A DNA stretch of 64,000 bases from contig JASANG010002067.1 in the NCBI GenBank assembly GCA_030248215.1, forward strand, positions 124,001 through 188,000, read 5' to 3'. The stretch comes from Enoplolaimus lenunculus (taxonomy: Eukaryota; Nematoda; Enoplea; Enoplida; Thoracostomopsidae). A program made the translations under genes and the position numbers. This document shows, in pieces, positions 47,254 through 59,200 of the stretch; within the stretch, counting starts at the first letter, position 1, and every line of letters starts with the position of its first letter. Under the pieces are notes generated by a model. It was not told the DNA's origin and did not search any database. It saw only the letters and a list, made by a program, of their open reading frames with translations.

Positions 47254-50200
47254 ATGTCAAATCAAAATTTATTGAGTCGAACAAGCCTTGCCGATTGCAA
47301 CCCGTTAAATATCGATGGGCCAAATTTCGACAATGAAGCGTATATGAGCAAGTTGTTGAAAGAAAGAACGCTAAAAGAGCTGATGGATGAAGAGAACAAG
47401 ATGTACAAAGAGGTACATACATTAATATATCTATGCTAGTATTATAGTTGCAATGTGTAATTTTTTAAAATAAAAATGGTAGGGGTGTGTCGATTAATCG
47501 GCATCGGCATCGGTAATAATCGGTGAGTATACGCGGCTTGTGTATGTGCAGAGTGTGTAATGTTAAGACATATACATACTTTGTGCACATATACCACCAG
47601 AGGAAATTAGGATATCGGCCGCGTGGCGTGATGGGTAGCGCGCTTGACTCGCGAGCGAGAGGTCCGAGGTTCGATTCCCGGCGTGGCAAAGCCATGTATA
47701 TTCGCAGTACTTCGGAGGAAGGGGTCGTCCCGACCGTGTAGTTCTGATATGGAGGTCCTACCGAGATGGGCGCTGTAAATTGCAGGCTCATGAATTCGGA
47801 GAAGTTTGGATCGTCCCGACCGTGCAGTTCTGACGATCGGCACTTTTCGTGAGTATCGGCATCGGCACTGCAAAAAATGCCGATTTTTTGCCCATACTTC
47901 TTGCACAGGACAGTCAGTTGGAATGGTAGCTATTTTATTTATGAGCGCATATCAGTGTCTCGTCAAAAGAACTGATATCTTTATTGCGTTTGTGTTTGAA
48001 AACATTAATTGAAATAAACTGTTCTTATAAAATTATAATCGTTTATGACGGTTAGGGTTAAAGTCTTCATATAATGATGTAATGTAGTATCTTGTCTGTT
48101 TATTAAGCATTGTGTACTAAACTTGGAATCGGCATAGGTATCGGCAAAATTTCAAAATAAGAATCGGCATCGGCAAAAATTTTGGTCTCGGCACATCCCT
48201 AAAATGGTGTTGACACATATTGCGCTTAGGTCGGATGACGAGCTGATTTAGTGTATATATATGCTTCAGTCATTCCATTGTCTAAGATATTTACTTTAAT
48301 TTTTTAAACCATTATGAGGATTTTACTAGTGAATTGCAAGAACATATCGTGTATTTTATTAATTTGTGGTTGCTTATAACATCTGGGTGGTTTCCAAACA
48401 ACATACCTTCGCCTTTTGAAACATGTATTTTTCATTTAAACATAAATTGTTCGTTTAGAGATACATAATCATGGTGTATATATATAGTTTACAGTAATGC
48501 TTCGCAAAATTTTTGTATGTCTGACATTTAGCTAGCCTAATCTCAAATGGGGTGGCAGTTTTGCGGAGGTGCCCTCGGGTTCAGTTAGGAAGCATTTGGT
48601 GAGGGGGTAGGAAAATTTTTAGAAAGCCAAAGAATTAAAAATCGGGTGCCAAGAAACTGAATTTTTTGCAAATTTTTATATTTTTAAGACATTTTTGTAT
48701 TTTTAGCTGCTTTTCCTTATATTTGCTAATTTTAAGTTCCTAAGCCACGTGTTCGTCTCTCCGATTTTATAAGTATGATTTCAAGCCAGGCGGGATTTTC
48801 CGGGTGGGGCACTGAACATAGATAGATTTTTCAAGGAGTTGACGTGGTCAAGTTGAGGGCGGCCTGCAGCATCCCTCCTCCGCCACTATTGATATGCCAG
48901 TATGAATGTCAAATTCTTCTGTAATGTGTCGATAATTGCTTGTACACAATTTCAATATTTGAACATACTGCCGTAATTTGCTTTCTAGAGACTTAATGTT
49001 ATCGAAATATATGCATGGACTCCGTATTAGATATTTGAGCCCGTTAGCCAAAGATCAGTTGAGTAGGTACAATGACTTACAGATATACGTACACATTATA
49101 ATTCATCAAAATTCGCGATTTGTTTATGTGTAGGGATATACCGAATAATCTGCATCGGCATCCGTAGTAATCAGCACTTTTCCTAAGTATCGTTGTCGGC
49201 ACTGCAAAAAATTGCCAATTCTTTGCCGATACTTTTGGCACATAACAATTAGTTGGAATGCAATCATTTTCACTTCTTGGCGTTTATCGGTACGTCTGAT
49301 CCAGAAAACTGTTATCTCTCTTGCATTTGTGTTTGAAAAAATGAATTAACGGTTGTCAAAAAATTATAGGGCGTTTGTGGTTAGGGTATATATAAGTCTT
49401 TGCATAACGGTTTAAAGTAGTAGCCTATCCGTTTTTAAGTATGGTGTACTAAAGGTAGAATCGGTACCGGCATCGGCAAAAATTTTGGTATAGGCACATC
49501 CTATTTATGTATTTTCCGGTTGAGTGTATGGCTATTTAACTAGATGTTTTAATAGAAACACAAAATTGTTGACCTATGTGTTACTTGTTAGGGTGATTGT
49601 CGCCTTAGTATTAGGAAGGGATCGTGGTACGGTCTCGCTTTCGGTAAGTCTCGGGATTTGGCTGGTCTCGGTCTCGATCTCGGTTTTTTGAGCCTCGGTA
49701 GGTTTTAAACCGAGACCAAAGGTGAAAGACAAGTTTCCGTTTTTTTCTTCTCAACGTTCTCAATATGACCCCGTGACGTGACGGTTATTGAAGATTCTTT
49801 TTCTAAAAGGAAACCACAAAGTTTTTTATATTGTGGCAAAACACAGTTAGTTGTATTTATATATGACACTTAGGAATCGTGTCAAAAATTTAAAAGTTTC
49901 AATTAACGCTAAAATATTATTTTGATAAACGCTAAAAAGCGTTAACTGTTGGTAGAGTTTAAATATACTGGCGATTGACGATTCATTTTCGTTAGAAAAA
50001 AGCTGAAAGCGTACTTTTAACACTGAAAGCATCTATGTTTCATCGTTGTCTTTGGCGTGGGATACCGGATACGGATATCAGTTTTACCGGATATGCAACC
50101 GGATATTCCTGTATCTGTTTGTCAATGTTTTTGTGCTAAAATCAAATTATGCGGTAATTTATTTTGTTTAATATTATAAATTCTGAGGTGATGCAACATT

Positions 50201-53200
50201 TTATTATGCTAGAATGACACATAAGTACGAAAAACATTCAAAACTTTTGTTAGCAAAAATTTTATTTCTATGCTCGGTAACGGTCAAAAATTGACCAAGA
50301 CGAGACCGAGCGAGACCAAACAGTCTCGTCTTGGTTGTTGGGTCTGGTATCGATTTTCGACCGAGACCGCATATCTTTGGTGTTAAAATAGATATGGACC
50401 GGCGGTTCCGGCGAGCTTATTACAACCGAGTCGAACGGATGGTGTTGGGGTAAGTTTGACGGACCCGTAATCTTTAAGCTCATGAATCGAACGATTGGGA
50501 ACCGGAAATTTCGCTAATTACCGAAAATAAGAAAATAAACTCTTGAATTCAGGTGGTGCAGCTCGATTCAGAAATGCAATCGCTGGTGTATGAAAATTAT
50601 GCCAAATTTATTACTGCAACTGATACCGTAAGGCAAATGAAGCTGGATTTTGGGAAAATGGAAGACGAGATGGATCGGTTGGCTGAGAATATGGAACGAA
50701 TCACTCAGTTTTCTCAAAAGGCGAGTCTATATTATATTTGAGACCGGTAATTTAACTGTTGTTAATCTGGTTCTACGTGATAGGAACGGTAGGGGTTTAA
50801 TATAGAGTTTTGTCGACTCTTTAAAGCGCTATATATATATAAGCATTGATTTGTCACGATTTTTAGGTTTGCAATTCATTACAAGGGCGAAAAGATGAAA
50901 TATCAACGCTTGTTACTGCGAATAACACGTTGAAGAATTTGGAATGCCTGCTCGATTTGCCAAATCGGTTAAACAAATTGCTAGAGTCGAAAGATTATGC
51001 TGCATCTGTGTCTGTCTATGCAAAGCTAATGCCAATGTTAGAGGAGCGAAAAAATTTGCCAGCTTTTCAAGGGATGTTTTGTGGTTAAATCTTTTTGTTT
51101 TATTGGCGTAACAGAATTTTTAAAACTAACGATAGTATGTCCAAGTTTTGCTCAACTACGTAAGGCTTTTTTGCTGTGCATACAATTTTGTTTCCTCTTT
51201 CTTTGCAGCACATCATGTGGACGAAACATATGACACACGGAAGGACCATAAATCATTTAGTTGAAGACGGCAGGCTTCTTGTGGGGTTTGTTGTGTGATT
51301 GTCCTTCTCATGTATTGTGTAAACACTTAACGCTTTTGGTTCATTGTTTATAGGTATTTACAACGAATGCGAGGTTCTAGTCGGAGAACTGAAAGAGAGT
51401 CTCAAAGCGTCGTTCCGTGATGGTGCGACTACTTCACCTAAAGAATTATCAGTTATTTTTGGTCATCTCATAGTCCTTGGCGAACAACCAGAGTCTTTAT
51501 CTAATGATTACTTGGCAAATGCGAAATTGGTTTTAGACGAAGATTTGGCTGAGCTTAAGGTATGTATTTCTGGTTAAATACCTGCCTGATGCGAGAATTT
51601 AAAATATAATTTTGTGAAAGAAGACAAAGCTTGAAAGAATAAGTGTGCCAAACTTTTCGATTCACGCTTCTTTGCATGAGTGATATTATGCTTTTTACAT
51701 ATCCCTTCTGCATATGCTTAACAATTGTTTGCCCTAGTGTCGGTTCGGTATTGCGGATCCGGAAGCATACTTATTGTTTGAACCGAACAACATGGCATTT
51801 TTGTTTAAGCGTTAAAAGAAATGGTAAATTTAAGGAACATAGCGGAACAGTATTATAAGCTTATTCCTAAGCCTAAGCGTAAGCGTAAGAATATGTTTAT
51901 TCCTAAGCCTAAGCCTAAGTCTAATTCAAGCAAAAAAATTACTCTAAGCTTAAGCTTATTCTATTCTTGTCCCACAGAAAAACGTTCCGCCCCTGATCTT
52001 TACACGAGCTAAAGAAATTATCCCTAGTTCCGTATTTGATCAATACAGTGCAACAAGGTGTGGTTGTATGATTATACTGGCTTCTCCACAGCGGGGGGGC
52101 CCAGCACTTTTCGAAATTTTCATTTCCCCCCTGGCGAAAATTTTGCCGTCCCCAGGAAAGGCCCCCCGGTAAATTTTTTTGCTGGGGGTCCCCAGGACTT
52201 TTCTAAGCCAAAAATTTTCAATGTTAAAACATAAAGACCTGGACTTTTTTTGAGGCGGACATTCGGCAAAATGTGATTTTATATTACGCTGAGTACTCAT
52301 AATTTTTTAATAGCGTTACAAATACCGGTAGTAACTAGTACAATTCAATAATGAACTGAAAAATGCACAATTATATAAAGACCGTTTCAGGGCATACAGC
52401 ATTCGAAAGTACCTTGCAGCAACAAGTTCAACCCGCCTGAGCCTTATGATAAACTGAAGCTGTGACTAATATATAAAATATATGTTAATCACAGTTTCAA
52501 TTATAGATTATCAATATTTTATATAATTGTGCTTCTTTCAACTTCTGGTAAAGTTGTCAGTAATATTAGTTAAAATTATTGTTATTAGCGTTTGCGGGGA
52601 AGTTTTGTCATGTTGAGCGATGAGTAATCTTCAGTTGAGTTGGAAACACGATCTAGAATAAAAAAAATGGTCCAAAAAGTCGGCTTGCAAAATTTTGAGC
52701 CTGCCCCCCAGGACCCCCCAGATCATCTGGGGGCCCCCAGGAAAACTGCCTACGCAAAATTAGCTGCCCCCTAGGAAACTCCTGCCCCCCCAGGAAACGC
52801 CCCCCCGGCGGAAATTTTCAAGCTGTGGAGAAGCCAGTTATATGTTGTCATATTAAATGTTACAGCATCAAGCGCATTTAAAATTGGGGCCAGCAGATGA
52901 CAATGATAAACTGACGTCACGTTCTTGTGATGCGAGCAAAATGTCAACGAAATCTCACTGCAGTATTTCGCGACCTTCGGATGCAATTTTAAGGTAATTT
53001 TTTGACAGCTCATACAAAGCTGATAGATTACAATTTCAGGATGTATCAAGTTCAGATTTTTATTTGGCGTAATGGCATAAACCAGGAATTGACCGGATAT
53101 TCGGTTCGGGATTAATACCCAGTTAAATCAATTGTAACACAGCGAACTATTTCGGTCGGCACTACTAGGAAGACCTTACTAAGTTGGTGGTTACCTAAGC

Positions 53201-56200
53201 AATAAAAATACTGTATACGTACTTTTCCTAACAGAACCTGCACAGCACGTACGGTAATCAATTAAAGTCAATATTCCAACGCCTAAAATGGAATACGTAC
53301 ACAATTCAGAACTTCTAAGACAATCACAAGCCACTTTCATGCAAAATGTTACGTACTACTGTCACTCCAAAATGAAATTCAACTCAAATGACCACGTTCA
53401 AGACTAATTAAAAATATTAACTGCATGGCCACCCTTAGGGTACCACAAGAAATCAACGTTCATAAATATACGTAAACACCCAATTACGAGATTACCAAAT
53501 GGTACTGAGTAAATAAAACTGGACTGTTCTTGCGAAACACTCGAATCTTTCTGTCAGTAGGTAGTTCGCAATATCAACAAAATAATACAAGTACCCACAG
53601 GTGACCGCAAAATTCAGGCAAAACTTCACATTGGCGGGTCTGCTAAGTTTCTAATAAATTTCCGTTACACTTCTTAAACAATGCTACACCAAGCTAGTTA
53701 AAGACTTTAAAATTTATTAAAAAAGTCCACTTCGTAAACTAAACCCGTACAGTAATCACAGACCGCAAACAAGTAAACTTAGGTAACTTCGATAAATAAA
53801 CAACTCGACTGGGTGCATAAATTCAAAACTCTGACTGACAGAACTTCTGTAAAACACGACGCACATAACTAACTCAGAACCCCACACTCGAGTCTTTCGC
53901 AGGTACCTTTTATATCCCAGATTTTAAAGGTCACTAAAAATTCTTAGAATCGCTCGTGATCTTTCGATAAAATTTAAGTTTTTTAAATCTTGTGTTTCAA
54001 CTACAAACCATAATTTAACTTTTACGTTTTGACCGACTTACCCAGTTTTTCAACTAAATTTAAACTTTAAAATTATTTAAAAACTAAAGGAATGTGCTGT
54101 TTACGCTTGAAATCCTCTTTTTCAAAACATTTTTGTCCCCACCAAATTCCTCATAAAGCGGTGTTTGGCCTTAGCAGTTCGATTTTCATACCATTCGCGC
54201 CCTTTAAAATTAACAATTTCAAATAAATCCTATTGTTTTGACTCTTCAGAGCTGTATTAGGAGTTTACAAATTATCAGAATTGCTCATTATATCAGTTAC
54301 TGAAAAAGGGGATATCTCAATTATCAGCTTAAGCCTAAATTGGCAAAACTTATAGGGACATATATAACAAAATTCTATGTCAGCACCAATTTTCCCACTA
54401 TTACGAATACCTAGTCATCGCAAACTTTCAGATCAAAACAAATAACTGAGACATTGCTGGTATCTTAAAATATATTCACATTGTGCGCAAAAAGTTTAAG
54501 AAAAAAGTTCGGTAGACTATATATTTTTCGTACCAGCACAGGCCAGCATATTCAGCATATTATATATACATATATACCAAGGTTCAACCGGAATTCGTGT
54601 AAAAACTTAATTCCTGCTCCGCTTACTGTAACGAAATTCGATTCCCGTCCCTGCTCCTGCTCCGGAAAAATTTAGTTGTTGTTGGAACCCTGATATACGC
54701 ACATAATCTCTTCTGCTAATCCATTTCTAAACAGCGGCCCAGCTAACACTCGGTTGAATGAATACAGTAGCAAATTCATTATCTAAAACGTTTAAATCTG
54801 AAATTTTAAACGTATGTTCGTTAAAACCATTGTCTGCAATGCCAACATATAGCGCCACAAATCATAAAAACGTGGCATACAGCATGCATTCTCGCTCACT
54901 TTTAACAACTTCACATTAAAGTCGAGCATATGTAAAAACTTTATATTTCGCATTGGTATAAAGAAAATTCGCTATAGCTCAAACTGTTTTATGAAGCCGA
55001 ACGTTAATTCAATATTTCATTCTTGGGAGTCAAAACATATTTCCTGCACAAGCCTGAATCGCTCCCGTATCACAATATTCATGTCCCTCACACTGTTTTT
55101 ATGGAACCGAACATTAATTTAATATTTCATGCTCGGGAGTCAAAACATATTTTCTGCACAAGCCAGAACCTCATTCGTATCACAATATTCTTCTCCGGTA
55201 TCCGGTATTAACCAACCTGATGTAGGATATTTGCCGCTGTGATCCCGAATATAGCAAACCTGATTTTTACACGTGGAGCTAACACACATTTGGTTGCGAC
55301 TGGTGATATTGTGATATTTATCTAGAATTTAATTTTACAGCAATACGTGTGTAAATTGGTTTGACTTGTAGGTACGATTGAAGCATTGGTTGTAGCTACC
55401 AGCAAACTATGTTAATGTAACTTCTTATTTATGGTTCAGTGCGCGGTATGTATTGCGCTATGTGTAACAGTCGAAACTATTGCCGGTCTACATAAAACTG
55501 CAAAAACTGTTCGGTTTACGGTGGTCGTTAAATATTTCAGTATTATTATCAATTTATCGTGTATTTGTATTTGATCTATTTCAGTCTCCCAATGGACGTA
55601 CTTGAATTTATCGATACAGCGTCTAGTGGATTTTTGACTAACTTCAGATTAATTTTAGAAACATACTGGGAGATGTTTGTTCTCTCACCATGCGCTACAG
55701 CAAGCGCTTTAAAGCATTCAACTACGCTCAATCGAGAGGCGGCTGTTGCTAATGTGCGTAAAGTTATGTTTTAAATTCAAAATGCGAGCTGTTCAAGATG
55801 CGCAGGCAAAGAATATTGTATTTCGTCAGTTTTCCTGGGCTCGTGCAAATATTAACAGTGTTGCAGGCGCCAAACATAGTCGCAGATATCTAAGTTCCAG
55901 CTTACTTAAAATGGAAGGGGTGTGTTGTTAAAGTTTTTAAACCGATGTATCATTTTATTACACTTGGATTTCAGTATATTAATACTTGATGTAGTTTGCA
56001 CTTGTTCGAATACACGGCAACGAGTCAGCAGATTTTTTTGAAACTTTGTTTTATAATTTTAAAATTTTAGTTTCTTGGAACTATTTATAAATTGCTTTTA
56101 CTAGTCTTATTTTACGTAGTTTGATAATTACGCCCTTAAAAACCAGCATCACGAATCAGCCTGGTCTAGTTATTCCACAGGACATTATGCAATTTATACA

Positions 56201-59200
56201 ATGGTTTGCGCTAAAAATCTGTGGTTTGCCGCTACTAAAAGTATTGCAAAGAGTAGGCTTTAATTGGCGTTGTCGGGGCCGATACCAATATAACTGCCGG
56301 TTGCAACCGATGCCACTTTTTTGGTTTCTAGATATGTACTTTGCAACAGGTCATATTTTTCTTTCAGATTCATATGTTCCTCAACTCGCAAATAAATACA
56401 TTTCTCAGCATTGTTGCTTCACGTTTATCAGCAGAAGACGGCACAGACGACGCTAGTTTGTTGATTCGTGCACTCGACCGTTTTTATCGACGCCTTTCAT
56501 CGTTGAACAAAGCAATCTCGCCAATCCTTGAAGCTGTAGCCACTGACAAAACACTGTCGAGTGCCGGGCCGTTGTCTAGGACTGATTTTGGCGATATGAG
56601 TTTACCGATAATTAGCGAAGTTGTAGATCGGCAGATTGATATGTCTCTGGACAGGTAAAAGTTGGCTGGTTATTGTTATTGCTCGACCAACGAGATTATT
56701 TTTGGCTATGCGGAAAGCAGATTTGTTTTAAGTTAAAATATTTTACCAGTCGTAGTGGGACTACATTTATTGAATGAAGCTCGAACACACGTAAACAATT
56801 AAGGTAATATGCAAATTAGTTATTAGCTAACTATTAATTTATCGGTTTTGGGGGTTTGTAAGCAATTTCCTCAGATTCCTCGCACCCAAAAACCCTTCAG
56901 CCACCCTAATAATTTTTGGAATAATTTATAATGTCCTAATTTTGTCTTGTCAATTAAGCTAATATGCAAATTAGCTATTAGCTAACTATTCAATTATCGG
57001 TTTTGGATGTTTGTAAACTATTTATTCAAATTCCTTGCACCTAAAAACTCTTTAGTGCTGAAATTATATTGCTTTTAACCTTAATAATTAGTGAAATATT
57101 GTAAAAAATCCTAATTTAGCCTTATAAACTATGCTAATATGCAAATTATCTATTAGCTAACTGCCCAATTATCGGTTTTGGAGGTTTGTAAACAGTCTAC
57201 GCATATACCTCGCACCCAAAAACCCTTTAATGCTAAAATTAGATTGCTTCTAACTGTAATAATTTAGTGAAATATTGTGGAAAGTCCTAATTTAGGTTTA
57301 ATTAATTATGCAAATCAGCCTGTAGCTAACAAACGGCTTAAAATTTTAAAACCCCAATGCGAGGTTAACACTCCAGGATAATTGGCTTTCAAACAAAAAG
57401 GTTTATCAAAATCGGTTCAGCCGTTCCTGAGATTCTTTTCGGACGGACGGACATCCATCTTTCGACCCCCAAGTACAAAACATAAAACGCTTCGCGAAAC
57501 TCCGAGCTTCGCTCGGAGTTTCGCTTCTCTCAATTATTATTTCGCAGCTAGTAATATATAGTTGGAACTAATTTATCAGAAATTGCGTTAATGAAAGCAA
57601 AGCATGGCTTAACCGGATACCAGGGTGCGACCGGATACCAAAAAAGTCTTTGCCGTATAATTTATTCAAATCATATACTAAACGGCATTCAAATATCAGA
57701 ACCTAGCGAACAGTTTTATCCAAAATGTTTACGTGACAAAGCTTAGCATCTCACGCCGGTGCAGTTTAATCACTCAACGACACCATTTCACTCTGCTATG
57801 TTTTTGTAAGGCTGCGTTTAGTTGCAACATTTGTTTGGTCTGTTACTTTTGAGGACACCCAGTTTTCCATAGGTACTATAAAATAGAGGTTGCTTGGGAT
57901 TAAAATATTATTTTCTCTGAGGTTCAGTGTGGACTTATGTTTACGCTAGAATTTGGGCGTAGGATTAGGAATAGCAATTAAGTTGACGCCCCTGAAATAA
58001 CACTGATCATCTTTAGCAGGTTTTCCATCGTTATTGTATCGTAACAAAGATTGTAAACGTACGCGCGGGCACGTGCAATCCTTTACAACACATGTATGAC
58101 AGAAAAAATGTGTACAGGAAAATCAGTTTCATGGCAAATTACATAAATACAAGTGATAGTTTCGATATTTTATATTAAAAAAAACAACTGGCGTGTTTTA
58201 AAAAATATGTAAACGTAACTTGATCAATTCCATTGCAGTTGGCATAAATACAATGATGATTGCAATTTATTGAAGTTTTTAAAAATATCCGGAAAGTTAA
58301 CAAACCGGAGCCAGTTATCCGGTCGCACTTTGTGGAATACTTAAAGTTTTGGAACCATACCATTTTAATATGTTGTTCTTCTTGATTGCTGTGTATTCAT
58401 ATTAAAATTTCATATTAAAATACGATCTACTAATAAGTATATAATTTTAATGTTGCATTTTTTCATCGATTATTTTCGTTTTAGATTAAAAGAAAGTTTT
58501 GCAGCTTCGTTAACTGAAACGCGACAGCATTTAGCGGCACCAAGGACATTGATTCAGCCACTAGACGCTCACAATCAACCTTTGGCTGAATTAATCACAA
58601 AACTTGAGCGAAACGTTGTTCAGAAGCTAAAAGCCGCAGTGGCAAATTTACAGCCGGTTAGAAAGATGTTTGCAATTGTTTTCTGTATGAACAACTGTCT
58701 GTATGTAAAGCTACTTGAGCTGTGTGTATGTAACGCGACTTTTAACTGTGTCGACGTATCATTGTAATTTTTGATGTAAGTAATGCATTAGTATTGTCAA
58801 TATCGTCTCGATAAACCTCGTACACATAAAACGAGAAAACGAGCATAATGTATCTGTTTTAATAAAAAGTATGTTTTATCGTAAATGTATTTGTATCAGT
58901 CGCTTCACCTGGTTCAAGAATCATTGCCAGCGATATCAGCACACGGAACCAACTGTGTGTGTACAGATTTTTTTGCTTAAACTGAAATTCAAACAGTCCC
59001 AGCAAGCAAATAATCATGCTGCTAGATCAAAGCCGCAGTGAAGAATTCATGATGTTTTAGTCGCTGTCATTACATAAGTTTTGTGAAATCTTACGTTTTA
59101 GCTTTTGGATCCGTCAATATCGTTTGCGCACCGTACAAGCTTTACTGTTCCGTTTAGTGCTAATGTCTGTAGCCGAATAATTGTCGGCTATTTTCGATAT

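Noticed and set aside
47619-47688. Functional tRNA gene (Ala-like CGC anticodon)
   Set aside because: A and B boxes are good but the anticodon and T stems are mismatched, and the segment is the head of a 317-bp SINE inserted in a hAT element.
51211-51287. Exon-like stretch [20 protein letters not shown] between VPS51 exons 3 and 4
   Set aside because: Exons 3 and 4 already join in phase with the order expected from the family; including it would break the frame and has no counterpart in VPS51.
55741-55931. Open frame after VPS51 exon 5 ([20 protein letters not shown])
   Set aside because: The exon end at 55753 joins directly and in phase to 56368 ([12 protein letters not shown]), matching the family; this stretch is intronic.
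57494-57540. Helitron 3' end
   Set aside because: The hairpin is there but no CTRR terminus follows within the usual distance, and no TC start was found upstream.
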